A DNA stretch of 64,000 bases, taken from positions 558,001 to 622,000 of the forward strand of contig NZ_CP038437.2 in NCBI RefSeq assembly GCF_008329985.2. The letters are read 5' to 3'. Positions 1 to 8,174 of this stretch are shown in pieces (position 1 is the first letter of the stretch; the number at the start of each line of letters is the position of its first letter). The notes below the pieces were generated by a model that was not told the DNA's origin, did no database searches, and was given only the letters and a program-made list of their open reading frames with translations. This stretch comes from Halomonas binhaiensis. Lineage in GTDB: Bacteria; Pseudomonadota; Gammaproteobacteria; Pseudomonadales; Halomonadaceae. The position numbers and the translations under genes are program-made.

Positions 1-446
1 GGCAGGCAAACCCCGATATCCCTCCTTATGATGCCAGCCTCGAGGCTGAGGTGGTGTCAGATCACAATGACCTGCTGGTGGTCGAGTTGAATGGTTACGT
101 GTTCACCGGTGGTGCCCATGGCATGCCGTTGACAGAGTACTTCGTTGTCGATCGCCGTACTCAGCAGCGAGTAGGGCTCGATGACATGCTGATTGATGGA
201 CAGCGTGATGCGTTCGATGCCGCCTTGGCGCATGCTCATCAGCGTTGGCTGCAGGAGATCGAGCAGAATGCAGAGTTTGCACAGCAGTGGCCGTTGGTAG
301 AGACCGATAATGTCGCGCCAATGGCCGAGGATGCGGTGGTCAAGTTCAATGCCTACGACATCGCACCTTATGCGCTAGGTCAGCCGGAGTTGCATCTGCC
401 CTATGCTGCCCTTGAAGGGATCTTTGCCGAGCGCTACCTGCCTTGA
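1..446 (+). CDS. DUF3298/RsiV-like domain protein, C-terminal part (5' truncated)
   Basis: The reading frame is open from the left edge of the window and ends at a TGA, so only the last ~147 codons of a longer gene are present. The visible part has an ELNGYVFTGGAHG stretch followed by a segment describing a two-residue-type turn and a 'VGLDDML' motif. This GGAHG plus 'D..L' layout is typical of DUF3298 domains found in periplasmic or lipoprotein-anchored proteins and in RsiV-like lysozyme-binding anti-sigma factors. A GTG at position 51 is in frame but is internal to the family domain and is probably not the start. The N-terminus, where a signal peptide or lipobox would be expected, lies outside the window. 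Function is not known beyond the domain. Confidence 0.65.
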   Translation, partial: QANPDIPPYDASLEAEVVSDHNDLLVVELNGYVFTGGAHGMPLTEYFVVDRRTQQRVGLDDMLIDGQRDAFDAALAHAHQRWLQEIEQNAEFAQQWPLVETDNVAPMAEDAVVKFNAYDIAPYALGQPELHLPYAALEGIFAERYLP

Positions 447-498
447 GAAGCCGCCCTCAGTGGAGCGGCCATGTCATTGAGGGCTATTCAAAGCTGCA

Positions 499-566
499 GA
501 GGGCTCTTTTCAGATGTCGCTGAGGGCTCTTTTCAGATGTCGCTGAGGGCTCTTTTCAGATGTCGC
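499..566. repeat. 23-bp tandem repeat, three copies, overlapping a stop codon
   Basis: Three units of 23 bp lie head to tail (499-521, 522-544, 545-566), each holding GGGCTCTTTTCAGATGTCGC. The last unit overlaps the 3' end of the minus-strand TIM-barrel gene: read on that strand, each unit contains GACATCTGA, which in the first copy gives the last codons and stop of the protein. The array therefore repeats the stop codon and its flank into the 3' untranslated region between two convergent genes. No clear rho-independent terminator is present here. Confidence 0.9.
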
Positions 567-1470
567 AGATATGAATGGCCTCTTCCAGTGAACGCGCCTT
601 GTCTTCCGCGGTGCTTCTGTCAGGGATGAATTCCTGTGCGACATAGCCTGTGAATCCCGTCGCGAGGATAGCTTTCATGATGGCGGGGTAGTTTAGCTCC
701 TGGCTGTCATCGATCTCGTGTCTTCCAGGGACTCCTGCCGTATGGTAGTGGCCGAAATACTGGTGGTTGTCGCGAATGGTCCGGATGATATCGCCCTCGC
801 TGATCTGCATGTGGTAGATGTCATACAGGAGCTTGAAATTGGGCGAGTCGAGTCGCTTGCATAACTCTATCCCCCAGGCTGAGTTGTCGCACAGATAGTC
901 GGGGTGATTGATCTTGCTGTTGAATAGTTCCATGTGCAGGATGACGCCTTTCTGCTCGGCCTGACCCAGGATTCTCTTCAATCCCTGCTCGGCATTCTTC
1001 AGACCATCTTCCGGGGTCATGCCTCGAGCATTGCCGCTGAAGCAGATCAGATTCTTGTAGCCAGCTTCATTCACCAGATCGATATGCTTGTGGTAACTAT
1101 CGGTCAAGGCAGAATGAAATTGCCTGTCGCCCCATCCATCTTCCAGGTTGGGCTCGGCCCCATTGCACATGGACGAGTCGATGCCATGACGCTTGAGGAT
1201 CTGCCATTCACTGGGACCCACCAGGTCAATGGCGGAAAACCCGATACGGCGGACGAGCGTACAGAGTTCTTCCAGTGATAGGTCATCGAATGTCCATCGG
1301 GCAACGGAATGATGAATGTTGCCTTTCAGTGCTCCACTGTCGCTGACATTATCGCCGGTATCCCGGGCATCTAATGCCTGTGCCTTCAAGGAGCCAAGGG
1401 CAGCCAGGCCAAGAGAGCTGGTCAGGGTATTGCGCAGCAGGCAGCGCCTGCTGATGGGATGTTGCGCCAT
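556..1470 (-). CDS. Tat-exported sugar phosphate isomerase/epimerase-like TIM-barrel protein
   Basis: Protein of 304 residues related to the xylose-isomerase-like TIM-barrel family (AP endonuclease 2 fold; hydroxypyruvate isomerase and sugar epimerase relatives). The start is placed at the ATG at 1470 because a GGAG ribosome site lies just upstream and the product then begins with a twin-arginine signal: SRRCLLR followed by a hydrophobic, Ala/Leu-rich stretch to about residue 35. The barrel carries metal-site-like pieces (HMELFNSK near the middle, YDIYHMQ, GHYHTAGVPGRHE, and a late QEF). A longer reading upstream to 1575 would run through the palindromic operator and is unlikely. Substrate is unknown. 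Export suggests action on a periplasmic sugar or ketoacid. Confidence 0.8.
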   Translation of the reverse strand: MAQHPISRRCLLRNTLTSSLGLAALGSLKAQALDARDTGDNVSDSGALKGNIHHSVARWTFDDLSLEELCTLVRRIGFSAIDLVGPSEWQILKRHGIDSSMCNGAEPNLEDGWGDRQFHSALTDSYHKHIDLVNEAGYKNLICFSGNARGMTPEDGLKNAEQGLKRILGQAEQKGVILHMELFNSKINHPDYLCDNSAWGIELCKRLDSPNFKLLYDIYHMQISEGDIIRTIRDNHQYFGHYHTAGVPGRHEIDDSQELNYPAIMKAILATGFTGYVAQEFIPDRSTAEDKARSLEEAIHICDI

Positions 1471-1546
1471 GTGAGTCTCCGATGTGAAAGCAGGACAAGC
1501 ATAGGTGAAGCGGGGCGAGGCTTTCCTACAGGACATGCCTTTGTAT

Positions 1547-1562
1547 ATGTAACCGGTTACAT
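1547..1562. promoter_or_regulatory. LacI/GalR-type operator candidate (16-bp perfect palindrome)
   Basis: ATGTAACCGGTTACAT is a perfect 16-bp palindrome with a central CG, the form bound by LacI/GalR-family sugar repressors (GntR-like sites have similar ATGTTACC arms). It lies about 77 bp upstream of the start of the minus-strand TIM-barrel gene, a suitable place for an operator. No LacI-family gene is in the window, so the regulator is unknown. Confidence 0.55.
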
Positions 1563-1959
1563 CAAGAGGTGACATTCCACCTTAGTTGGTAAGTATCGAG
1601 ATTTCTTTTCACACACCGACAGGAAGCGTGCTCACGCCTTGGGCGGGATATCTTGGAAAAGTAATCATCCTGTACGGATGCTTATAGCGCTACCACTCAT
1701 GAAGGTGTCTTCAGGACAGCTGGCAGTGAGACATAGGGTAAGTGTAATATCGCGTTGAATTGAAGAAATAAAATAAATTATTGTTCTCCAGGAGTTATAT
1801 TTTCATTTGAGATATGTGTGGCGTAGTAACTTAACATTACGGTAAGACGTTATAAAATTACCCTGCTGATATATTAAGTGAAAATTATTGTTGGAAATTT
1901 GGCTTGGTGCATGCCTATCTTGAAGCCTGTTTGTTTGGCTTTCAAATAAAGGAAGACGT
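1563..1959. other. A+T-rich intergenic stretch
   Basis: About 400 bp between divergent genes. The part from 1740 to 1900 is clearly richer in A and T than the surrounding genes (runs such as AAATAAAATAAATTATT). It probably holds the promoter of the lipocalin-like gene, but several TATA-like words occur and I cannot choose among them. No RNA gene or supported ORF is seen. Confidence 0.5.
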
Positions 1960-2379
1960 ATGAACAGTCATCATGCTCTTGAAGGTATGTACTGTCTTAG
2001 ATCAGTTCAGATGAAAGAAGCGGGAATCAATAGAGAGTTCACCGGGTTTGGTGAAAATCCGAGCGGGTTCATTTCTTTTAGTCGTGAAAAAATGTCAGCT
2101 GTCTTGATGGCAGACAGTAAGTTACGCGATCCCCATAGTCATGAGAAGTCGGCTATGTTCGATACCGCTATTGCCTATGGGGGAAGCTACTCCTTCGATG
2201 GCGAGAGGCTGAGTACGCTAGTGGAAACGGCCTGGTCTCAGGAGTGGGTAGGGACCAGGCAGGAGCGCTTTGTCGAATGGGAAGATGGACTTCTGGTCTT
2301 GTCGGCAATAGGGATACCTGTTCCCTGGGATCCCGAGGTTCGTGTCGACGCTTATTTGAGATGGGAAAAATTACCTTAA
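1960..2379 (+). CDS. Lipocalin-like domain protein
   Basis: Protein of 139 residues. It shows the pattern of the small lipocalin-like domain (Lipocalin_5 type): an early 'G-x-Y-x-L-R-S-V' strand, then 'FTGFGENPSGFISFSREKMSAVLM', the typical pro-x-gly-phe/ile turn followed by a 'MSA' strand, and a later 'AYGGSYSFDGERL' strand. There is no signal peptide, so it is probably cytoplasmic. The ATG is preceded by GGAAG at 1951. It lies upstream of a PaaI-like thioesterase in the same direction with a 47-bp gap, so the two may be co-transcribed. Base composition is lower in G+C than neighbouring genes. The ligand and role are unknown. Confidence 0.7.
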   Translation: MNSHHALEGMYCLRSVQMKEAGINREFTGFGENPSGFISFSREKMSAVLMADSKLRDPHSHEKSAMFDTAIAYGGSYSFDGERLSTLVETAWSQEWVGTRQERFVEWEDGLLVLSAIGIPVPWDPEVRVDAYLRWEKLP

Positions 2380-2426
2380 ATCCTGGTGTCAAAGGAAAGA
2401 CATTAAATATCACAGGGAGAAACAAA

Positions 2427-2951
2427 ATGAACGGGTCATCCGTACCGTCTCAAGATCTGAGGGAAGCATGTATATCTGAAGATATAAAACTCCCTTGGCT
2501 AGACTGGCTCCACGATATACATAGTGGAACATCAGAACCGCCGAATGCATGGAGTACCATGGGGTTTGCATTATCTCGAGTATCACCCGATATGGTGGTG
2601 TTTGAAGGGATGCCTGATGCAGGATATGTCAATCCTAATGGTTCTATTCAGGGCGGTTGGGTAGCAGCGCTGATGGATGCTTGCATGAGTGCTGCCGTCG
2701 CAACAGGATTGCGTGGCTCACAAATGTGCACGACCATTGAAATCAAAGTCAATTATGTTCGGGCAGTATCAGTGAAAAGTGGAATGCTGAGAGCCCAGGG
2801 AGAAATCGTTCACCGAGGGGGAAGGGTTGTCCTGGCAAAAGGATCCCTGGTCAATGGTGATGACAAGATCTTTGCTTATGCCACCACCACGTGCCTGGTA
2901 ATGAGAGGCGGCCTACCTGCCCACAGAGAGGAAGCGTTGATGGAGAAATAG
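2427..2951 (+). CDS. PaaI-family hotdog thioesterase
   Basis: Protein of 174 residues with a single hotdog domain of the PaaI/YdiI acyl-CoA thioesterase type. The core runs from about residue 40 to 165: 'NPNGSIQGGWVAALMDACMSAAV' is the hot-dog helix with the catalytic-site turn, followed by 'TTIEIKVNYVRAV' and 'GEIVHRGGRVVLAKGSLV'. Members hydrolyse acyl- or aryl-CoA thioesters. The ATG at 2427 is chosen because AGGGAGA lies just before it; the longer open frame from 2244 overlaps the lipocalin-like gene and has no family similarity. The pairing with a lipocalin-like protein suggests handling of a hydrophobic acyl or aromatic compound, which is inference. Confidence 0.8.
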   Translation: MNGSSVPSQDLREACISEDIKLPWLDWLHDIHSGTSEPPNAWSTMGFALSRVSPDMVVFEGMPDAGYVNPNGSIQGGWVAALMDACMSAAVATGLRGSQMCTTIEIKVNYVRAVSVKSGMLRAQGEIVHRGGRVVLAKGSLVNGDDKIFAYATTTCLVMRGGLPAHREEALMEK

Positions 2952-3137
2952 GCTTCATCAGCTCATTGTTTTCGTTAATGCAGGTATGGCAATCAAGCAT
3001 CTGCTGGCGCTGCCCGCGGGGCGACAATGCTTCTGAATGGTTTCGTATGCGCGGCACTATTCTCAGCGAGATCGAAGCCTGTTGAAGCAATGCATGGAAG
3101 GCGGTTGCTGTGTGGAGCTACGTGTGAAAAGCAACGA

Positions 3138-3174
3138 AAAACGGCCACTGCGATGATGCGCAAGTGGCCGTTTT
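3138..3174 (-). terminator. Rho-independent terminator of tRNA-Pro
   Basis: AAAACGGCCACT (3138-3149) pairs with AGTGGCCGTTTT (3163-3174) around a 13-base loop. Read on the minus strand, the hairpin ends in GTTTTTC and begins about 11 bases after the tRNA-Pro CCA end. It may also stop plus-strand transcripts from the thioesterase side. Confidence 0.85.
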
Positions 3175-3185
3175 ACTGAATTCTT

Positions 3186-3262
3186 TGGTCGGAGTAGCAG
3201 GATTCGAACCTACGACCTCTGCCTCCCGAAGGCAGCGCTCTACCAAGCTGAGCTATACTCCG
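3186..3262 (-). tRNA. tRNA-Pro(CGG)
   Basis: A 77-nt cloverleaf on the minus strand with encoded CCA. The acceptor stem pairs CGGAGTA with TACTCCG, the anticodon stem is CTGCC/GGCAG, and the 7-base loop TTCGGGA gives anticodon CGG, reading proline codon CCG. The T loop GGTTCGAATCC is standard. Confidence 0.97.
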
Positions 3263-3295
3263 ACTTCTGCCGAGGCCTTGCCTCAACGGATGCGT

Positions 3296-3323
3296 AGTAT
3301 ACGGATCCGTTTTGTCATTGCAA
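3296..3323 (-). promoter_or_regulatory. Promoter of tRNA-Pro
   Basis: On the minus strand TTGCAA (3318-3323) and TATACT (3296-3301) are separated by 16 bp, about 34 bp before the mature tRNA. The sequence after the -10 box is G+C-rich, as in stringently controlled stable-RNA promoters. Confidence 0.6.
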
Positions 3324-3416
3324 GCCTCAACAAGGCAGGTTCGCGATTTTTTTCCCTTTGCGCCGGGGCGTTAGCGATATCCACCACTGGCGAGTGAGAG
3401 CCAATGCCTGGGTGGT

Positions 3417-4415
3417 TTAGGTCTCACGCTCGACAGCGAGCTTGGCGAGATCCGCCATGGCATCACGGAAGGGGGATTCGGGCAGGTGCTCGAGTTCGGC
3501 CAGGGCCTTGTCAGCCATTTCCTCTGCCTTCTCGCGGGTGTATTGCAGGGCACTGGTGGCATCGATAATGGCCAGCACCTCATCCAGGTGGTCAAGCCCA
3601 CCCTTGCGGATGGCGCGGCGAATCAGCTTGGCCTGTTCAGGTGTGCCTGCTGCCATGGCTTGAATCAAGGGTAGAGTCGGCTTGCCTTCGGCAAGGTCAT
3701 CGCCGACGTTCTTGCCCATGGCCTTGGCGTCGCCCTGGTAATCGAGCAGGTCGTCAATCAGCTGGAAGGCAAGGCCCAGGTAGCGACCATAGGCGGCCAG
3801 GGCCTGTTCCTGCTCGGGAGTGGCTGCCGACAGGATGGCGCCACAGTGAGAGGCCGCCTCGAACAGCATGGCGGTCTTGCCCTGAATGGTCTCGAAGTAG
3901 TCTGCTTCGCTGATGTCGGGGTTGCCGACATTGGTCAACTGCTGTACTTCACCCTCGGCAATGGTACAGGTGGCGCTGGAGAGGACCTCCATGATACGCA
4001 TGGAACCTATTTCCACCATCATCTGGAACGAGCGTGAATAAAGAAAGTCGCCTACCAGCACCGAAGGCGCATTGCCCCAGGCATCGTTGGCCGTGGCCTT
4101 GCCGCGCCGCATATGGGATTCGTCGACAACATCGTCATGCAGCAGGGTGGAGGTGTGCATGAACTCAATCAGTGTCGCCAGGGTGATGTGCTTGTCACCC
4201 TGATAGTCCAGTGCCCGGGTCGCCAGCAGCACCAGCAGCGGGCGCAGCCGCTTGCCTCCGCTTTCAATGATGTATTGGCCGATGGTCTCGACCAGCGGAA
4301 TACGGGAAGCGAGCTGGTCGATGATGGTGTGATTGACTGCGGCGAAGTCGTCGGCGACCACGGCGTGGATAGGTGAGGGTGCTGAAGTACTTGGCGACGT
4401 GGCGTTAGCAGGCAT
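3417..4415 (-). CDS. ispB: Octaprenyl diphosphate synthase (ubiquinone side chain)
   Basis: Trans-prenyltransferase that extends farnesyl diphosphate with isopentenyl diphosphate to make the polyprenyl tail of ubiquinone. From the chosen start the protein is 332 residues (E. coli IspB 323). The first aspartate-rich motif DDVVD is at residues 94-98 and the second DDLLD at 221-225; GGKRLRP at 53-59 and EGEVQQL are also family marks. The ATG at 4415 is chosen because it gives the usual family length; it has no strong ribosome site, and in-frame starts exist at 4484, 4520 and 4526. It is divergent from rplU-rpmA, the usual gammaproteobacterial arrangement. The exact chain length of the product cannot be read from sequence. 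Confidence 0.93.
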   Translation of the reverse strand: MPANATSPSTSAPSPIHAVVADDFAAVNHTIIDQLASRIPLVETIGQYIIESGGKRLRPLLVLLATRALDYQGDKHITLATLIEFMHTSTLLHDDVVDESHMRRGKATANDAWGNAPSVLVGDFLYSRSFQMMVEIGSMRIMEVLSSATCTIAEGEVQQLTNVGNPDISEADYFETIQGKTAMLFEAASHCGAILSAATPEQEQALAAYGRYLGLAFQLIDDLLDYQGDAKAMGKNVGDDLAEGKPTLPLIQAMAAGTPEQAKLIRRAIRKGGLDHLDEVLAIIDATSALQYTREKAEEMADKALAELEHLPESPFRDAMADLAKLAVERET

Positions 4416-4597
4416 GAAGGCAGCTTCGACTGGTAGAAAGACGGCTTTGGACAGACTCGACAGAGCTCTTGGGTTGCCGGTCATGCTATGGGCCCCCCAT
4501 GGGGGCGTCAAGACAGCCATGATCAAGAGTTGGGCGAAAGACTGGCCATAAGGTCATGATCGTCGAGGTTCGGGACAGCTTGACGGTGCATGTTGGG

Positions 4598-4626
4598 TTG
4601 TGCATGTCGAGGAAGGTGGTTATAAT
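4598..4626 (+). promoter_or_regulatory. Promoter of rplU-rpmA
   Basis: TTGTGC (4598-4603) and a perfect TATAAT (4621-4626) are separated by 17 bp. The -10 box lies about 104 bp upstream of the rplU start, leaving a leader that could carry regulation of the ribosomal protein operon. Confidence 0.7.
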
Positions 4627-4729
4627 GCGCGGCCCACTCATCCATGCTCCCTGTCAGATGGTGTCAAAAGGGGCGCCACTCGAAACAGGTCGATCAAGAG
4701 CCAACCCCGATGAGTTTCTGGAGATAGAC

Positions 4730-5041
4730 ATGTACGCAGTTATCAAGAGCGGTGGCAAGCAGTACCGCGTTCAGGAAGGCCAGACCCTCAAGCTCGAGAA
4801 GCTGGAAATCCCCACTGGCGATACCGTCGAGTTCGACGAGGTTCTGCTGGTTGGTAATGGCGACGACGTCACCATCGGTGCTCCGCTGGTTGAAGGTGCC
4901 AAGGTCTCTGCCGAGATCGTTGCCCACGGCCGTGGCGAGAAGGTGACCATCATCAAGTTCCGTCGCCGTAAGCACCACATGAAGCGTCAGGGCCACCGTC
5001 AGTGGTTCACTGAAGTTAAAATCACTGGAATCTCTGCCTGA
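4730..5041 (+). CDS. rplU: 50S ribosomal protein L21
   Basis: Large-subunit protein that binds 23S rRNA together with L20. The 103-residue product has the full bacterial L21 length and begins [14 protein letters not shown], with the conserved basic tail [15 protein letters not shown] near residues 74-88. The ATG at 4730 follows GGAGA. The frame is open further upstream to 4556, but that part has no family similarity and contains the promoter. It is followed after 91 bp by rpmA, the usual pair. Confidence 0.98.
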   Translation: MYAVIKSGGKQYRVQEGQTLKLEKLEIPTGDTVEFDEVLLVGNGDDVTIGAPLVEGAKVSAEIVAHGRGEKVTIIKFRRRKHHMKRQGHRQWFTEVKITGISA

Positions 5042-5132
5042 GGAAATAGCTGATTCATTCAGCGTTTCCTGACGCCTTGCCCCCGGGCAAGCTGCGTTGC
5101 AGATAATTCCCTTAACGAGCGAGGACTTTGCA

Positions 5133-5390
5133 ATGGCTCATAAGAAGGCTGCTGGTTCCACACGAAACGGTCGCGATTCTGAATCCAAGCGTCTTGGTGT
5201 CAAGCTGTACGGTGGTCAGGCTGTAACTCCTGGCAACATCATCGTGCGTCAGCGCGGCACCAAGTTCCACGCCGGTACTGGCGTTGGCATCGGCAAGGAT
5301 CACACTCTGTTCGCCCTGAACGAAGGCGTGATCAAGTTCGAGACCAAGGGTCCGAAAAACCGCAAGTTCGTGAGCGTCGTCTCTGCCTGA
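5133..5390 (+). CDS. rpmA: 50S ribosomal protein L27
   Basis: Protein of 85 residues whose N-terminal tail ([16 protein letters not shown]) reaches the peptidyl-transferase centre and contacts the tRNA acceptor end. The start at 5133 follows GAGGA and gives the short AHKK tail typical of Proteobacteria, with no cleaved extension as in Firmicutes. The body '[22 protein letters not shown]' is standard. It is in the rplU transcript and is followed by a strong terminator. Confidence 0.98.
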   Translation: MAHKKAAGSTRNGRDSESKRLGVKLYGGQAVTPGNIIVRQRGTKFHAGTGVGIGKDHTLFALNEGVIKFETKGPKNRKFVSVVSA

Positions 5391-5463
5391 GACCGCCCGA
5401 ACGTAGAGGGTCGTCCCCTGGCCTGAAAGTCGTTTTGGGCTGAGCAGGTAGTGGTTTCGACCC

Positions 5464-5494
5464 AAGAAGGCCCCGCCAAGCGCGGGGCCTTCTT
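5464..5494 (+). terminator. Terminator of rplU-rpmA
   Basis: AAGAAGGCCCCGC (5464-5476) pairs with GCGGGGCCTTCTT (5482-5494) in a 13-bp stem with a 5-base loop. The tail is short in T (CTTCTTGT). Confidence 0.85.
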
Positions 5495-5680
5495 GTATCA
5501 TGGAAGCAAGGCATATGAGGGGCTGTCTGAAAAGTTGACGAGCGATCATCAGGGCTTACCCGTGTTCCAGACACGGATCAAGCACTGCCCGTTCCCAATG
5601 CGGTACGGCTGAACGCAGACATTTCAGACAGAACCTGAGCGTCGTTTCCGTATGGTGGTGTGTCCACCAGGAGATTACAG

Positions 5681-6868
5681 ATGCAGTTCGTCGACGAAGC
5701 CTCGATCATCGTGGAAGCGGGCAACGGGGGTAGTGGTTGCCTGAGCTTTCGGCGCGAAAAGTACGTGCCCAAGGGTGGCCCTGATGGTGGTGATGGTGGC
5801 CATGGAGGCAGTGTTTACCTGATTGGCGATGATGCACTCAATACGCTGATCGATTTCAAGTACACGCGTTTCTACAAGGCTCAGAATGGAGCGCCCGGCC
5901 AGGGTCGCCAGATGAGCGGCAAGGCGGGTGATGACTTGCATGTCAAGGTGCCGGTAGGAACGACGGTGATCGATGAGGATACCCTTGAAGTCATTGCAGA
6001 TGTCACGGATGTAGGCCAGGTAGTTCAGGTCGTTCAGGGCGGGCGCCGTGGCTTGGGAAACATCCATTTCAAGTCGTCGACCAATCGTGCTCCTCGTCGT
6101 ACCACGCCAGGTACGGCAGGTGAGCGGCGCAACTTGCGCCTGGAAATGAAAGTCATGGCCGATGTGGGCTTGCTGGGGTTGCCCAATGCCGGCAAGTCAA
6201 CGTTGATTCGTGCGGTATCGGCCGCCAAGCCCAAGGTGGCCAACTATCCCTTCACCACCTTGGTGCCGAACCTTGGTGTGGTCAAGCTTGGCATGCACGA
6301 ACACTTCGTCATGGCCGATGTACCGGGGTTGATTGAAGGTGCGGCTGATGGCGCGGGACTTGGCCTGCGTTTTCTCAAGCATCTGACGCGTACTCGCCTG
6401 TTGTTCCACGTGGTGGATGTGGCGCCCTTCGACGAGTCAGACCCTGTCGAGGCTGCGCAGGCCATCGTCCATGAGCTGGGACAGTTCTCTCCGGCACTTG
6501 CCGAGCGCCCGCGCTGGCTGGTGCTCAACAAGCTTGACCTGTTGCCGGAGGAAGAGCGCGAAGAGAAAGTTGCCGACATCGTGCGCCGTCTCGGCTGGGA
6601 TGGACCTGTGTTCCGGATTTCCGCTATTTCCCATGATGGCACCGATGCTCTGGTCCAGGCTGCTTATCGCTGGCTCACTGAGCAGCGCACCCTCGAAAAC
6701 GAGGATGAAGAGGCCAGGGAGCGCGAGATGGAAATGCGACGCCGCATGGAAGAAGAGGCGGTGGCGCGTACTGAGGCACGCCTGGGTCGCAAGCGTCGTC
6801 GGGATGAAGACGATGACGACGACTTCGATGATGATGATTATGATGTCGAGATTGAATACGCCCCCTGA
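5681..6868 (+). CDS. cgtA: Obg-family GTPase CgtA
   Basis: Ribosome-associated GTPase acting in 50S assembly and the stringent response. The 395-residue protein has the glycine-rich Obg fold (residues 1-158, with repeats such as [12 protein letters not shown]), then the G domain: G1 GLPNAGKS (166-173), FTTL switch I (191-194), G3 DVPG (213-216) and NKLD (283-286). The C-terminal tail after about 340 is rich in Glu/Arg and ends in a long run of Asp ([12 protein letters not shown]). The ATG at 5681 is chosen for its AGGAG site. It sits between rpmA and proB as in many gammaproteobacteria. Confidence 0.97.
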   Translation: MQFVDEASIIVEAGNGGSGCLSFRREKYVPKGGPDGGDGGHGGSVYLIGDDALNTLIDFKYTRFYKAQNGAPGQGRQMSGKAGDDLHVKVPVGTTVIDEDTLEVIADVTDVGQVVQVVQGGRRGLGNIHFKSSTNRAPRRTTPGTAGERRNLRLEMKVMADVGLLGLPNAGKSTLIRAVSAAKPKVANYPFTTLVPNLGVVKLGMHEHFVMADVPGLIEGAADGAGLGLRFLKHLTRTRLLFHVVDVAPFDESDPVEAAQAIVHELGQFSPALAERPRWLVLNKLDLLPEEEREEKVADIVRRLGWDGPVFRISAISHDGTDALVQAAYRWLTEQRTLENEDEEAREREMEMRRRMEEEAVARTEARLGRKRRRDEDDDDDFDDDDYDVEIEYAP

Positions 6869-6923
6869 AGGATTGTGGAAGGTCTCGGGCTGCGCTGGGT
6901 AAATCAGTGATCGGGTGAAAGGG

Positions 6924-8060
6924 ATGCATATCGAGCAGGTTCCCGGGCGTGAAGCGCTGTCCAGCGCACGCCGGTTGGTGGTGAAAATAGGTAGTGCCCT
7001 GCTGACCAATGATGGACGCGGCCTAGACGATGATGGCATTGGAGGGTGGGTCGATCAGATCGCCACACTGCGCAAGTCCGGTGTCGAGGTGGTCCTGGTG
7101 TCTTCTGGTGCTGTCGCTGCAGGCATGGTGCGGCTGGGCTGGGCCGCGCGGCCCTCTACTGTGCATGAGCTGCAGGCTGCGGCGGCGGTAGGCCAGAATG
7201 TGCTTACCGAGACCTATGAGAACCACTTTGGTCGTCATGGCTTGATCACGGCACAGATTCTGCTGACGCATGATGATTTGTCCAATCGTAAGCGTTATCT
7301 CAATGCCCGTTCGGCGTTACGCACGCTGGTGGATCTCAAGGTAGTACCGGTGGTCAATGAGAACGATACCGTTGTTACCGATGAGATTCGCTTTGGTGAC
7401 AATGACACCTTGGGCGCGTTGGTGGCGAACTTGCTTGAGGCTGATGCCCTGGTGATCCTGACCGATCAGGAAGGAGTGTTTGATGCGGACCCGCGTTCGA
7501 ACCCTCATGCCAAGTTGATTGACGAGGGTCGTGCCGATGACCCTTGGTTAGCCTCGGTTGCGGGCGGCGGCGGAGCCTTGGGGCGTGGCGGCATGGCCAC
7601 CAAGGTGCGGGCTGCGCGTCTGGCGGCACGCTCTGGTGCGGTGACGGTGATAGCGAGTGGCCGCCAGCCGGACGTGATCTCCCGCCTGGTCAAGGGCGAA
7701 AGGCTCGGAACCTTGCTGACTCCTGATCAAGCACCCATGGCAGCCCGTAAGCGCTGGCTGGCGGGCCAGTTGCAGGTACGTGGAACCCTGACGCTTGATG
7801 ACGGCGCGGTGCGTGTATTGCGCAGTAGTGGTTCGAGCTTGCTGCCGGTTGGCGTGCGCAAGGCAGAGGGCAGCTTTGTGCGTGGCGATATGGTGGTGTG
7901 CGTCGACGAGAGCGGTGCGCGTATTGCCAAAGGGCTGGTCAACTATGGCATCGATGATGCGCGCAAGATTCTTGGTCAGCCCAGTGGACGTATTTCCGAA
8001 TTGCTGGGTTACATGGAAGCCCCAGAGCTGATTCATCGCGACAATCTCATTGTCTTGTGA
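6924..8060 (+). CDS. proB: Glutamate 5-kinase
   Basis: First enzyme of proline synthesis: phosphorylates glutamate to gamma-glutamyl phosphate in the cytoplasm. The 378-residue product has the amino-acid-kinase domain ([11 protein letters not shown] near residue 20, then [24 protein letters not shown] and [10 protein letters not shown]) and a C-terminal PUA domain from about residue 280 (KRWLAG ... [11 protein letters not shown]). Both parts are intact, so proline feedback control is expected. The ATG at 6924 is used; a GTG nine bases upstream at 6915 is possible and neither has an ideal ribosome site. Proline is a compatible solute in halophiles, a plausible but unproven link. Confidence 0.95.
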   Translation: MHIEQVPGREALSSARRLVVKIGSALLTNDGRGLDDDGIGGWVDQIATLRKSGVEVVLVSSGAVAAGMVRLGWAARPSTVHELQAAAAVGQNVLTETYENHFGRHGLITAQILLTHDDLSNRKRYLNARSALRTLVDLKVVPVVNENDTVVTDEIRFGDNDTLGALVANLLEADALVILTDQEGVFDADPRSNPHAKLIDEGRADDPWLASVAGGGGALGRGGMATKVRAARLAARSGAVTVIASGRQPDVISRLVKGERLGTLLTPDQAPMAARKRWLAGQLQVRGTLTLDDGAVRVLRSSGSSLLPVGVRKAEGSFVRGDMVVCVDESGARIAKGLVNYGIDDARKILGQPSGRISELLGYMEAPELIHRDNLIVL

Positions 8061-8097
8061 GTGATACATGAAATACCGATACTGATCGGGCCAGCGT

Positions 8098-8134
8098 AAA
8101 CGCCTCGCAAGGAATACTTGCGAGGCGTTTTTTC
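8098..8134. terminator. Bidirectional terminator between proB and cytochrome gene
   Basis: AACGCCTCGCAAG (8099-8111) and CTTGCGAGGCGTT (8117-8129) form a 13-bp stem with a 5-base loop, followed by a run of T on the plus strand. It separates two convergent genes and has a shorter T tract on the minus side. Confidence 0.9.
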
Positions 8135-8174
8135 TGCGTTGGTTTCAGTGACTCGATATCAGAGTCCGAAGGGG

